Assembly: GCA_021772615.1 (NCBI GenBank)
Contig: JAJFLQ010000197.1
Span: 1-35,663 of the forward strand
From: Verrucomicrobiota bacterium
GTDB lineage: Bacteria > Verrucomicrobiota > Lentisphaeria > JABSQK01 > JAJFLO01
Reading direction: 5' to 3'
DNA length: 35,663 bases
Part shown: positions 23,890 through 32,804 of the stretch, in pieces
Position numbering within the stretch: position 1 is the first letter of the stretch
How the letters are laid out: every line of letters begins with the position of its first letter
Made by a program: the position numbers and the translations under genes
Notes under the pieces: generated by a model
What the model was told of the DNA's origin: nothing
Databases searched by the model: none
The model's input: the letters and a program-made list of their open reading frames with translations, nothing else

Positions 23890-25329
23890 TCACTCCGCCT
23901 GTGCCTTGGCGCCGGTAGCACGCTCTATATTTGGGATGAGCGTTTCAAGCGCCATCCCGCGCGATCCCTTCAAGGCGACCATGTCCCCCGGCTGCACACG
24001 CGCGTGCAACCAATGCTTTAGTACTGTCGTGTTGTTATGACTCGCGAGGCCCATGTTTCCGGCTGCTGCCGTCATGATCGGACCAATCGGCTGCAGGTCC
24101 ATCTCGGGCAGCGACGCTTTTGCCTGCGCCAATACGGTTTCGTGATATCGGACCGCATTCGGGCCCAGTTCCAGCATGTCACCGAGTATGAGATACGATG
24201 TCTTGCGTTCACTGCCGCCGGTGACGGGAAGAGATCGCAGCCACTCGATGAACGCTGCCGTACTCGCCGGATTGGCATTATAGGCGTCGTTGATCCAACA
24301 TACACCGTCACGTTCGATTGTCTGCATGCGCATCGGCGGCAGGTCGCATGTGGCGATCGCGCCGGCCGCCGTCGCCGACGAGACGCCGAGCATCCGCGCG
24401 GTTGCGTAAGCCGCGGCGGCGTTTACTGCGAGGTGTACGCCGCTGAGTCTCCAGGTGATCTCGACGCGGTCTCCGTGGATGCGATCCGTGATCGCAAAAG
24501 TGGAATGATTCATATCGCCACTATCGTATTGCACGCAAAAATCCGCCTCCTCCTCAACGCCAAACGTAACAACGTCCGCAGATTGACACTTTGATGCGAT
24601 CACCGCGTTGCAGTGTAGAGAATGTGGTATAACGGCCGTACCGTGATTGTCCCGGAATGCGGTGAAAATATCCGACTTCTCGGCGACGACACCATCCACC
24701 GAGCCAAGGCCTTCAAGATGAACCGGCCCGACGTTGGTAAGCACAGCGATCGTCGGCTCGACAATACCGCTGAGAATGCAGATTTCGCCCGGTGAGTTCG
24801 TTCCCAGTTCGAGCACTGCCACACGATGCCGTGATTCGAGATTCAGGATATTACGCGGTACGCCGATCTGATTGTTTGTATTGCCGGCGGTTTTCAACAG
24901 GGAGTCGCTGTAAGCGTCATTAAGCGCTGCAGCGATTATCTCCTTGGTGCTGGTTTTTCCACTGCTGCCGGTAACAGCGACAACCGAGAGGTGATCGAAT
25001 CGCCGCCGATGAAATTTGGCCAGCTGCTGATAGGTCCGCAATGTGTCGTCGACGACAAGGCAGGGAATGCCGGCCGGTGCCGGTTTACGGCTGATTTGTG
25101 AATGTGTCGTACACACCGCGACGGCGCCCGCAGCGACGGCATCCTCAAGAAAATCGTGACCGTCGTAACGAGGGCCGGATAACGCCAGGAACAACGCTCC
25201 AGATGCACATTGCCTGGTATCCGTGGATATACCGCAGACGTGCAGTCGTTTGTTGCCGGCCGGATGTAACGCCTGCCACACGCCGCCGGAAATCTCTGCC
25301 AGCTCCTCGCAGGTAAATGTCGGCTTCAT
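23890..25329 (-). CDS. murF: UDP-MurNAc-tripeptide-D-Ala-D-Ala ligase MurF
   Basis: Adds D-Ala-D-Ala to the peptidoglycan precursor in the cytoplasm. 479 residues. The ATP loop is VTGSSGKTSTKE (Lys125), followed by NTNNQIGVP, a typical MurF substrate motif; the central ligase and C-terminal domain (DMLELG, GDMVALKGSRGMALE) follow. The ATG at 25329 (MKPTFTCEELAEI) is preferred to a TTG at 25365, because family alignment begins there. It is unusual to find it as first gene of a trp run rather than in the dcw cluster. Confidence 0.95.
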   Translation of the reverse strand: MKPTFTCEELAEISGGVWQALHPAGNKRLHVCGISTDTRQCASGALFLALSGPRYDGHDFLEDAVAAGAVAVCTTHSQISRKPAPAGIPCLVVDDTLRTYQQLAKFHRRRFDHLSVVAVTGSSGKTSTKEIIAAALNDAYSDSLLKTAGNTNNQIGVPRNILNLESRHRVAVLELGTNSPGEICILSGIVEPTIAVLTNVGPVHLEGLGSVDGVVAEKSDIFTAFRDNHGTAVIPHSLHCNAVIASKCQSADVVTFGVEEEADFCVQYDSGDMNHSTFAITDRIHGDRVEITWRLSGVHLAVNAAAAYATARMLGVSSATAAGAIATCDLPPMRMQTIERDGVCWINDAYNANPASTAAFIEWLRSLPVTGGSERKTSYLILGDMLELGPNAVRYHETVLAQAKASLPEMDLQPIGPIMTAAAGNMGLASHNNTTVLKHWLHARVQPGDMVALKGSRGMALETLIPNIERATGAKAQAE

Positions 25330-25415
25330 GATGGGGCAGAACCTAACCTGATAATTCACCAGCAATGCATGGTTAGCGACACGCGGTCACGATGGGCGGA
25401 GTGAATTGTATGCGT

Positions 25416-26039
25416 TCAGAACCTCTTCTTGCGCGCATCGCTGATTTCACTGCGATACTGCGCTGCGCACTCCGGACAATACGTATGGGTGACCTGGAGT
25501 TTTGCCGTGCGTTCGAGGAAGGACTCCATTGCCATCCATGGTCCCTTACCGGGCTGGCCGTCGGCGTCGTCTCTGACGTTTTTGCATTGGCAGCACACCG
25601 GCAAGAGGTTTTCGTAGATCTTGATCTTTTTCTTAAGTTCACACTTTTCAAGGCATTTCGAAACCCGAAACAGCAGTTCTTCGGAATCGCACGATTTCAG
25701 CAGATAATCATCGACGCCGGCCCGGATCGCCGAGATGGCCGACTGCAGGTCGCCGTAACCCGTGAGGATCATCACCATCGTTTCCGGGCTTACCCGCTTT
25801 ACTTCCCGGAGCACGTCCAGGCCGCCGCGTCCCTCCATGATCAGGTCGGTAATAACCAGGTCGAAACCCGGCGAGCCGATGTATTCGTGATCCGCATCCG
25901 CGAGAGCTGTGACGAATTCTATCGCCTCGGCGCCGCTTTCGGCCAGATCGACCTTGTACCCCTGTTTTATCAGGAATCTTCCGATTGTTTTTAGAACAAA
26001 TTCGTCATCGTCGACAACGAGAATCGTATGCTCACTCAT
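25416..26039 (-). CDS. Response regulator, receiver plus C-terminal zinc-type motif
   Basis: 207 residues. Receiver domain (about 4-130) is intact: Asp10-Asp11-Asp12, phospho-acceptor Asp65 (VITDLIM), Thr93 and Lys115. A short linker leads to a C-terminal module with Cys149-x-x-Cys152 (LPVCCQCKNVRDD), an aromatic and Glu middle, and Cys188-x-x-Cys191 (YCPEC). This matches the IPICSxCKkIRdd...CPEC module often found at the end of PAS and REC proteins, thought to bind zinc. No DNA-binding or enzyme domain is present, so output is probably by protein contact. Upstream of murF by 86 bases on the same strand. Confidence 0.88.
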   Translation of the reverse strand: MSEHTILVVDDDEFVLKTIGRFLIKQGYKVDLAESGAEAIEFVTALADADHEYIGSPGFDLVITDLIMEGRGGLDVLREVKRVSPETMVMILTGYGDLQSAISAIRAGVDDYLLKSCDSEELLFRVSKCLEKCELKKKIKIYENLLPVCCQCKNVRDDADGQPGKGPWMAMESFLERTAKLQVTHTYCPECAAQYRSEISDARKKRF

Positions 26040-26109
26040 ATGTCACGCCGGTTACCCCCCCGGAAACGGATTCGATAGATAATGTACGGCGCAATTTTCG
26101 CCGAGTACG

Positions 26110-26115
26110 GTATAA
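26110..26115 (+). promoter_or_regulatory. -10 box before the CPBP gene
   Basis: A perfect TATAAT lies 67 bases before the CPBP ATG in the divergent gap with the response-regulator gene. No good -35 box is seen at 16-18 bases, so strength is doubtful or an activator may be needed. Confidence 0.35.
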
Positions 26116-26181
26116 TAGAGCCGGTTTATCGTCAAGACAACGGCGATTACGGTATTACGCACGAGAGGTTGCGCCGCAGCA

Positions 26182-26943
26182 ATGTCCAATTCCGACTCAA
26201 AAATCAACGGTTATTTCGCCCTTACCCGGACCGGCACCTACGGATTCGTCGCTGCTCTGCCGCTTCTACTCGCTTATGAGTTTCTGATATTGCGCGTAAA
26301 TATCGAGGGGCCGGCTGCCATTCGTGTCGGTGCGGATGTATGGATCAAGCAATTTCTCATGACCATCGGTGGTCGGGAACAGGTTTCTATCGGGGCGATC
26401 ACGGTTTTTCTGGGTTTGATGATCTGTTTTTTTGAACGCAAAAAGCGCATTCGGATCCGCGCCGGATACTTCCCGTTGATGCTCGTTGAAAGCGCGTGTT
26501 ACAGCGTGATTCTATCGATTATCGTCTCGCGGATGGTTACGGAGATATTCTCGGTATCGGCAATCGCCCCCGCATTGTCCGCTCAGGGGATCAGCGCGCT
26601 GGACAGCTACGGACTGAAAATCGCCTTGTCGCTCGGTGCCGGGATCTATGAAGAACTGTTGTTCCGTGTGTTGCTCGTGAGCGTGTTTTTTCTGGGATTC
26701 AATGCGCTCTTACCGGGCAAACGGAAAACGGTCTATTTCGTGGCCGCGATCTTCGCGGCGCTCATTTTCAGTGGCGTGCACTATATCGGCCCCTATGGTG
26801 ATACGCTTACCGCCGCCAGCTTTGTGTATCGGTTCCTGTTTGGTCTCGCGCTGAACGCGGTGTTCATCGTCCGCGGCTTCGCCATTGCCGCGTGGTCGCA
26901 CGCATTGTACGACATCATGGTGGTGACACTGTATTCCGGTTAA
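26182..26943 (+). CDS. CPBP-family intramembrane glutamic protease
   Basis: An inner-membrane protein of 253 residues with about seven or eight hydrophobic segments. The three CPBP (Rce1/CAAX-protease-like) motifs are present in order: Glu157-Glu158 with Arg162 in YEELLFR, Phe196-x-x-x-His200 in FSGVH, and His240-x-x-x-Asp244 in WSHALYD. Bacterial members cleave or process membrane substrates and some protect against bacteriocins; the substrate here is unknown. Transcribed divergently from the response regulator. Confidence 0.88.
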   Translation: MSNSDSKINGYFALTRTGTYGFVAALPLLLAYEFLILRVNIEGPAAIRVGADVWIKQFLMTIGGREQVSIGAITVFLGLMICFFERKKRIRIRAGYFPLMLVESACYSVILSIIVSRMVTEIFSVSAIAPALSAQGISALDSYGLKIALSLGAGIYEELLFRVLLVSVFFLGFNALLPGKRKTVYFVAAIFAALIFSGVHYIGPYGDTLTAASFVYRFLFGLALNAVFIVRGFAIAAWSHALYDIMVVTLYSG

Positions 26944-27012
26944 CGTTGAAAGGAATCGGTTCAGTCGTCCTCTAGCCGAGCGAGGCGGCGGGCAAGGGAT
27001 TCATAGAATTAA

Positions 27013-27108
27013 GCCCTTCGTTGGTGCTGTCACCGCATGTGGGACTGCGTTCATTGTATTGACAAGGCGCTGGAAATACCACATCTGGTGCTGTGAACAA
27101 CGAAGGGC
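27013..27108. repeat. 96-bp imperfect inverted repeat
   Basis: Arms 27013-27042 and 27079-27108 (30 bases each) match at 22 positions when one is inverted. The outer 11 bases (GCCCTTCGTTG) and inner 6 (ATGTGG) are perfect. The arms also share the direct repeat TGGTGCTGT, so alternative pairings exist. The central loop is 36 bases. No gene lies in it. It could be a small non-autonomous element, a structured RNA, or part of the 3' end of the CPBP transcript, which would end at the terminator at 27156-27179. Confidence 0.6.
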
Positions 27109-27134
27109 GACAGCAACGCGGCACAATGTAATAT

Positions 27135-27260
27135 CTACGCAACACGTTGGAAGTTCACAACTTCAGTTGTGGGTTTTTTCCGCACGGATGATCTGATCTG
27201 ATTCGTGCGTCGCTGCATGGTGTTCAACGCCTGTTCAGATTCTATTGAGCTGTCAGTCAT
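27135..27260 (-). CDS. Possible small protein, 41 residues
   Basis: ATG 27260 on the minus strand has GGAG five bases upstream. The frame runs 41 codons to TAG. The product is polar and basic (QRRTNQIRSSVRKK in the middle), with no membrane segment. It lies 43 bases after recR on the same strand. Against it: it overlaps the opposite-strand terminator hairpin and is very short. No family is recognised. Confidence 0.3.
   Translation of the reverse strand: MTDSSIESEQALNTMQRRTNQIRSSVRKKPTTEVVNFQRVA
27156..27179 (+). terminator. Rho-independent terminator
   Basis: CACAAC, loop TTCA, GTTGTG, then GG and six T. The short 6-bp stem plus U-run fits a modest intrinsic terminator for transcripts from the CPBP gene through the inverted repeat. 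Confidence 0.5.
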
Positions 27261-27303
27261 TATTACTCCGACATGGGTTTCGAACGTGTTTCGGATGTTG
27301 TGC

Positions 27304-27909
27304 TTAATGCACCTTCCGTCGTGAGTCGATTGCCAACCCCATGGTGGCGGCATCGGCAAATGTCAGATCCGACCCGAGCGGCACCCCGAGGGCAATGCGC
27401 GTGACGACGATGTCGAAGCGTTCGTTCAGCTCCGAGGCAAGGTAGGTCGCTGTCGCCTCTCCTTCTACGTCCGGGCTGGTCGATATGATAACCTCGCTGA
27501 TATTAAGCGCGGCGACGCGGTCGTACAGAGACGTAATACTGAGATTGGCCACATCGACCGAGTCCAGGGGGGACAGGCGGCCGCCGAGCACGTGGTAGAG
27601 GCCGAAGAAACGGCCGCAGTTCTCGATCACCGGGATCTGCCGCGCGGTTTCCACGATGCACAACTGGTTGGTATCGCGATTCGCGTTTGTGCAGATGCGG
27701 CACAGCGCTGTTTCCGCGAAGTTGCCACAGGCGTCGCATGGCCGCACACGGTCGACGAGCGTGGCGATCAGTCCGCCGAGATGGTGCAGATGGGCTGGGT
27801 CCCAGTCGAGTAACGCAATTGCCAGTCGTTCCGCCGTCCGCCGCCCTATACCCGGCAGGGCCGAGAGGGAATGGACCAGGTCTTCTATTGTTTTCGGGTA
27901 ACGATCCAT
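27304..27909 (-). CDS. recR: Recombination protein RecR
   Basis: Works with RecO, and with RecF at gaps, to load RecA on single-stranded DNA. 201 residues from ATG 27909; a TTG three codons upstream is less likely. Helix-hairpin-helix at the N-terminus (LSALPGIGRRTAERLA), a four-Cys zinc finger (CDAC and CRIC), then the Toprim domain with LCIVET and STSPDVEGEATATYLA. No dnaX or ybaB, its usual neighbours, is nearby. Confidence 0.96.
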   Translation of the reverse strand: MDRYPKTIEDLVHSLSALPGIGRRTAERLAIALLDWDPAHLHHLGGLIATLVDRVRPCDACGNFAETALCRICTNANRDTNQLCIVETARQIPVIENCGRFFGLYHVLGGRLSPLDSVDVANLSITSLYDRVAALNISEVIISTSPDVEGEATATYLASELNERFDIVVTRIALGVPLGSDLTFADAATMGLAIDSRRKVH

Positions 27910-27958
27910 TTCACACAATGCAGGTTGATGTATCCGGTTTCAAATTTATGGTAGACCC

Positions 27959-29437
27959 GTGAAATTGCCACCCCCACTCGCACACGCCTTTTTCCTTTGC
28001 GTTGTATCTGCCGCCTGCACCGGTACTGCCGGCGCCAATGTGGCCGATATTCGCGGCAGTCTGGTAAGAATACTTGTGACCTCACAAACGCCGGACCTGA
28101 CTGTGCCGTGGAACCCCGGTCGTCTGGGACGCGGCGTCAGCAGCGGCTTTATTATTGCCGGAAGGCGCATCATGACGAATGCGCACGTTGTGAGCAACGC
28201 GCGCTACATCACGGTCGAGAAAGATGCCGATTCACGGAAGTACACGGCGCAGGTCTTATATATTGCCCACGACTGCGATCTTGCCGTTCTTGGCATCGAA
28301 GACCCTGTATTCTTCGACGGTACCAGTGCGCTCGAATTTGGGAGCATTCCGGAGTTACACTCGACTGTTACGACCTACGGCTATCCGATCGGCGGCGATC
28401 TCATGTCGGTCACGCGCGGCGTGGTGTCGCGAATAGAATTCCGTACGTACTCACATTCCGGTGTCGATTCGCATCTGAGCATCCAGATCGACGCGGCCAT
28501 AAATCCCGGCAACAGCGGTGGCCCGGTGATGCAGGAAGGTCGCGTGGTCGGTGTCGCGTTTCAGGGGTACAGCGGCGCGGTTGCGCAGAACACCGGTTAT
28601 ATGATTCCGACGCCGGTAATCGACCGGTTTCTCAAGGATATCGCAGATGGCACCTATGACGGGTATGTCGAACTCGGCGTGAATTATCTCAATCTGCTGA
28701 ATCCGGCATACCGCCGGTATCTGGAGTTGCCGGATGACAATGCCGGTGTCGTTGTAACGAACACGCTCGAGGCCGGATCTGCCGGTGCATTGCTGCAGCG
28801 CAACGACATCCTGCTCAGTATTGACGGATACCCGATCACCAGTGACGGTCATATTCATCTCAACGGCGATTACGTGCAGATGGAAGAGATCGTCGAGCGA
28901 AAGTTTCACGGCGATACCGTGACGTTCGACATCCTGCGACAGGGGCGGCGGCTTTCGGTGGATATTCCGTTGAAGGGCGCATGGCCATATTCGATTCTTC
29001 GCAATCAGTACGACTTCAAGCCGGAGTTCGTGCTCTTCGCGGGATTGCTGTTCCAACCGCTTTCGCGAAATTTTCTGCAGGCATACAAGAATGACGACCT
29101 GGACCTCACATACATATACAGTCACTATGTCACCAGGGAGCTTTATCTCGATCACCCCCAAGTCGTGATATTGAGCGCCATATTGCCGGATGCAGTGAAC
29201 ACGCATTATACGGAATTTACTAACAGCATCGTTACCGAAATAAACGGTCAGACTATCCGCACGCTTGCCGACGTGGCGCGCGTGTTTGGTGAGACGCCGG
29301 AGCGATTCGTGATACGCATGCTCGGAAAAGGTAAGCCGATCGTGATCGAGCGCGACGAAGTCGAAGCGGCCCGGGATCGGATTCGGCAGCGCTATGGCGT
29401 TACAGTGGAACAATGTATCGAGTCCGACAGGTCCTAG
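27959..29437 (+). CDS. Deg-type trypsin-like serine protease with PDZ domain, exported
   Basis: 492 residues starting at GTG. The N-terminus is a signal sequence; SAAC at 18-20 resembles a lipobox (Cys20), or cleavage may follow at Ala26. The catalytic triad is complete: His76 (TNAHVVS), Asp107 (DCDLAVL), Ser186 (NPGNSGGPV). A PDZ domain follows (about 235-330) with GVVVTNTLEAGSAGALLQRNDILLSIDG, and a second PDZ-like C-terminal part. The GYMIPTPVIDRFLKDI segment and overall plan resemble plant Deg9-type proteases more than E. coli DegP. Expected to degrade or check envelope proteins. Divergent from recR, one base from its paralogue. Confidence 0.92.
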   Translation: MKLPPPLAHAFFLCVVSAACTGTAGANVADIRGSLVRILVTSQTPDLTVPWNPGRLGRGVSSGFIIAGRRIMTNAHVVSNARYITVEKDADSRKYTAQVLYIAHDCDLAVLGIEDPVFFDGTSALEFGSIPELHSTVTTYGYPIGGDLMSVTRGVVSRIEFRTYSHSGVDSHLSIQIDAAINPGNSGGPVMQEGRVVGVAFQGYSGAVAQNTGYMIPTPVIDRFLKDIADGTYDGYVELGVNYLNLLNPAYRRYLELPDDNAGVVVTNTLEAGSAGALLQRNDILLSIDGYPITSDGHIHLNGDYVQMEEIVERKFHGDTVTFDILRQGRRLSVDIPLKGAWPYSILRNQYDFKPEFVLFAGLLFQPLSRNFLQAYKNDDLDLTYIYSHYVTRELYLDHPQVVILSAILPDAVNTHYTEFTNSIVTEINGQTIRTLADVARVFGETPERFVIRMLGKGKPIVIERDEVEAARDRIRQRYGVTVEQCIESDRS

Positions 29438-29438
29438 C

Positions 29439-30929
29439 ATGACAGGCAACGGCATGACAAAAGAATATTGGATATTGCTGCTATTGCTGTTCGGCGGGGC
29501 AATGGCGCAGGGGGCCCGAACGGACCGCCTGTCGCAGTCGCTATTGCGCATCAATGTTACCCGACAGGCCTATGACTTTGTGCGGCCGTGGGAGAAGGAA
29601 AGCCCGTCATCCAGAAATGGCATCGGCGCGGTGATAAGCGGCGGTCGAATCCTGGTTACTGCCAGTCTGGTCGAAAATGCGACGTATCTGGAACTGGAAC
29701 GGATAGATGGCAGCGCCAATTGTCCGGCGTCCGTGGTCCAGGTGGATTACGGCGCGAACCTGGCCGTACTCAAGCCCAATGATGCCGGCTTTATTGCCGG
29801 TGTTAAGCCACTTCGGATCCACCAGAAGACATGCCGCATTGGTGATGCATTCGAGGTCTTCCAGTTCGAATCCAATGGTACGGCTGTTGTCGCGGAGGCC
29901 GAATTAAAGGAAACCAAGGTGCATCCATACCCCTATTCGATCGGGGCTTACCTTGTCTTCCAGCTCAAGGTCACGCTTGCATCTGTGGGCAACAGTTTTA
30001 CCCTGCCGGTGTTCTACAAGGGCCGGCTTGTCGGCTTGACGATGGGGCACAATCAGGGAAACCAGACTGTATCTGTGCTGCCCGCGCCGGTCATCAACCA
30101 CTTTATTGCCGATTTGGATGACGGTGATTACGACGGATTCCCCATGGCTGGATTCAGCTTCAAGAAACTCGACGAACCGCCGCTGCGGAGACATCTCGGC
30201 GTAGCGGGCGATACCATTGGTATCTTCATAGACACTGTGCGGCCATCCGGCGGCGCGGCGGCGGCAGGGCTGATGTCAGGAGATGTGCTTCTCGGGGTTG
30301 ACGCGTACAATATCGACAATTCGGGACAATACACCGATCCGAATTACGGCAAACTGTCGTTGTCCCATTTGCTGTCGACGCGCTCGTTTACGGGCGATGT
30401 TCGTATCTTTCGGATACATCGCGACAGAGAAACGCTATTACTACCGGTGACGCTGTCGGCACTTCGGCCGGAGCACTATCCGGTCGAGCCAATATCTATG
30501 GACAAGGCCCCGGAATACATTATTGCCGGCGGGCTTGTCTTTCAGGAGCTAACGCGGCAGTATCTCAAGGCCTGGCGCGGAAACTGGTCGAAGGCGGCGC
30601 CGAATCACTTTTTGCACTACGAGAAATACCAGTGGGACCTGATCGCCCCGGGTGACAAGCTTGTGATACTAAGCCAGGTCATTCCTGCCGCCGGGAACGT
30701 TGGTTACGATGACTTGCGATACCTGGTTGTGACAAGCGTCAACAACCGTTCTATTACCCGGTTGTCCGACATTGCAGAAGCGCTCCTGCAGCCCGTCGAT
30801 GGCTTCCATCGTTTCGAATTCCAGGAAGACCCTCATGTGGTCATTATGGATGCAGACACGCTTGATCGCGAAAACCGGCATATACAGGAGCGATACGGCC
30901 TGCCATCATTATCTCGGCTGGTCGATTAG
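29439..30929 (+). CDS. Inactive paralogue of the Deg protease (pseudo-protease), exported
   Basis: 496 residues from ATG 29439, one base after the stop of the protease gene; ATG 29454 is equally possible. A signal peptide is clear (Lys, then a Leu run, then AMAQGA). It aligns along its length with the preceding gene, but catalytic His76 is Ser (LVTASLVEN), Asp107 is Asn (GANLAVL), and although Ser186 remains, the GNSGG oxyanion loop reads GNSFT. PDZ-like features remain (IGIFIDTVRPSGGAAAAGLMSGDVLLGVD). The intact, uninterrupted frame with conserved plan suggests it is maintained as a non-catalytic partner, perhaps binding substrates or regulating the active enzyme. Confidence 0.85.
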   Translation: MTGNGMTKEYWILLLLLFGGAMAQGARTDRLSQSLLRINVTRQAYDFVRPWEKESPSSRNGIGAVISGGRILVTASLVENATYLELERIDGSANCPASVVQVDYGANLAVLKPNDAGFIAGVKPLRIHQKTCRIGDAFEVFQFESNGTAVVAEAELKETKVHPYPYSIGAYLVFQLKVTLASVGNSFTLPVFYKGRLVGLTMGHNQGNQTVSVLPAPVINHFIADLDDGDYDGFPMAGFSFKKLDEPPLRRHLGVAGDTIGIFIDTVRPSGGAAAAGLMSGDVLLGVDAYNIDNSGQYTDPNYGKLSLSHLLSTRSFTGDVRIFRIHRDRETLLLPVTLSALRPEHYPVEPISMDKAPEYIIAGGLVFQELTRQYLKAWRGNWSKAAPNHFLHYEKYQWDLIAPGDKLVILSQVIPAAGNVGYDDLRYLVVTSVNNRSITRLSDIAEALLQPVDGFHRFEFQEDPHVVIMDADTLDRENRHIQERYGLPSLSRLVD

Positions 30930-30964
30930 CGGTGTTGATCCGACGCTGAGGGGGGATCGAAGCG

Positions 30965-32638
30965 ATGTGGCGCAAATTCGTATTTTCGGCAACCCTCTTG
31001 CTGCTCGTCTATCTGGTGTCGGAGGGGCTGATCGCTCTTTCGCTGGTCGTTCTGAAGCATGTGCGAGGGATCGAATCCGATCCGGTCACGTACACCATCT
31101 CCTCACGCCATCGACGCATCCTTACCTGGTTTGTGAAGCAGGAAACCGTTTATCAGGTGTTCGACGCGAGGCTCGGCTGGAGCATCAAGTCAAACGGCGC
31201 GTATCGCAACCTGTATCGGGCGAATCGCTATGGTTTTCGCGGGAGTTCGGAAATCGATCTTGCTGCGGATTCCGGGCGGATTCGCATCGCGGCATTTGGC
31301 GATTCCTTTACCCACTGTGACGATGTTCCGGACAATGCCGCTTGGCCCTATCGTCTCGAACACTACGGCGATCGCTGGGAATGCCTCAATTTCGGCGTTG
31401 GCGGTTACGGTCCGGATCAAGCGTATCTCAGGTACCAGGGATTTTCCCCGCAGCTTCGAGCCGATATCGTTTTGATCGGCTTTATGTCGGAGAATATTTA
31501 CCGGACCGTAAACGTGTACCGGCCTTTCTACTATGCCAAGACCGGGCTACCGCTTGCCAAGCCGCGATTTATCCTTGCCGGCGACGGACTTGAACTCATT
31601 CCCAATCCCTTTTCGAAGCCCACGGATTATCTCGGATTTCTTGACGATCCTGAAGCGTATCTGTCGAAGCTTGAGGAGCACGATTACTTCTATCACGGCC
31701 GCTCAGGAGGCCGATTCGCTTTCCTTCCTTCCGTGCGTCTTGCTTCGATCCTCCGCGGCCGCGCCTCCAAGGAGGCCATTCTTCGGAATGACCAGTACAA
31801 CGTCAACAGCGAGGCGTATCAGGTCACCAGTCGGGTGCTGGAGTCATTCTATCGTGATGTCGAGGACAACGGCGCAGTTCCGGTCGTGTTGCTCTTTCCC
31901 AACAAGGGAGATATTCGCGGCGCCTGGCGGTCCGAAGAAGCCGTCTACACGCCGCTGATTGAAAATTTCGTTCGTCGCAACATTCGCTATATCGACCTGC
32001 AGCACGCATTCGATATGTACGTGGATCAGCCCGATATCGTCGACAAGCTGGCGCGTGGTCACTACAGCATCGCCGGCAACGATGTTGTTGCACGTTACCT
32101 GGCTTTTCATCTCGGAACCCCCGGATTCGACAGGCGCGGTGCGGGGCAGCCACGGTTGCCAACGGCCGCGGATCATACGCATAAAGGCGATACGGTATCC
32201 CCGGTCTTCGCTGCCGGCGCCGATATCGAAGCGGAGGCGAGTTTTGCAATGAACGCCGAGCCGACCACCGCGAAACGGCTCGGAATTGAGCCGGCAACAG
32301 AGTCTGTGGACGATGAGGCCGATGGCGTCAGGTATCTGGACAACGGCCGCATCGTATTCCGAATTCATGTTCAATCACCCGGCATTTACCACCTCCAGGC
32401 GAGGGTGCGCAATCGCTCCGGAGCCGCGGTCGTGGCGTATGTAACGGTCGAGCCGGAGTCTCCAGATGCCTGGTCGATACCGGCCGCCGAACAATGGGAG
32501 TGGGTGACCAGTGACCGCAGCTGGGGATTGGTCGAGGGCTACTATACTGTTGCCGCCATCTTTGCCGGGCCCTTGTCGCTGGACACGATACGGCTCGTGG
32601 ATCTGGAGCGTGACGCAGTCGGGCAGAGAAGTCGGTGA
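30965..32638 (+). CDS. Membrane-anchored SGNH/GDSL-type hydrolase
   Basis: 557 residues. One N-terminal membrane helix (about 5-30). The SGNH block I is FGDSFTHCDD with Ser114; block II is NFGVGGYGP; block V has GHYSIAGND with His366, though the usual Asp two or three residues before the His is not present. Middle region is long, and the C-terminal 120 residues look like a beta-sandwich, possibly carbohydrate-binding. Such proteins often remove or add O-acetyl groups on surface glycans. A GGGGGA precedes the ATG. Its place before two glycosyltransferase genes supports a role in polysaccharide. Confidence 0.8.
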   Translation: MWRKFVFSATLLLLVYLVSEGLIALSLVVLKHVRGIESDPVTYTISSRHRRILTWFVKQETVYQVFDARLGWSIKSNGAYRNLYRANRYGFRGSSEIDLAADSGRIRIAAFGDSFTHCDDVPDNAAWPYRLEHYGDRWECLNFGVGGYGPDQAYLRYQGFSPQLRADIVLIGFMSENIYRTVNVYRPFYYAKTGLPLAKPRFILAGDGLELIPNPFSKPTDYLGFLDDPEAYLSKLEEHDYFYHGRSGGRFAFLPSVRLASILRGRASKEAILRNDQYNVNSEAYQVTSRVLESFYRDVEDNGAVPVVLLFPNKGDIRGAWRSEEAVYTPLIENFVRRNIRYIDLQHAFDMYVDQPDIVDKLARGHYSIAGNDVVARYLAFHLGTPGFDRRGAGQPRLPTAADHTHKGDTVSPVFAAGADIEAEASFAMNAEPTTAKRLGIEPATESVDDEADGVRYLDNGRIVFRIHVQSPGIYHLQARVRNRSGAAVVAYVTVEPESPDAWSIPAAEQWEWVTSDRSWGLVEGYYTVAAIFAGPLSLDTIRLVDLERDAVGQRSR

Positions 32639-32804
32639 ACAAGTCGTATCCTATTGCGTTGATTTCGACGTTTGTCTTTTGGGCCGGGGGAAAGTTGTAA
32701 TGCGCTTCGAACTCCTTTACCTTGCCATCCCAAAAGTCCTCGTCTTTGATCGCGTTATGGCCCGCCAACCTTTCAATCAGGGCACTGGAAATCACCACGT
32801 TCAT
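32639..32804 (-). pseudogene. Possible gene remnant (antisense to neighbours)
   Basis: A minus-strand frame starting at ATG 32804 encodes a protein-like start (MNVVISSALIERL, then KVKEFEAHYNF and QKTNVEINAIGYDL). It then runs antisense into the end of the SGNH hydrolase gene, where it loses protein character. This looks like the first 55 codons of a foreign or broken gene. No family is assigned. The opening resembles short toxin-like proteins but the rest does not. Confidence 0.3.
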
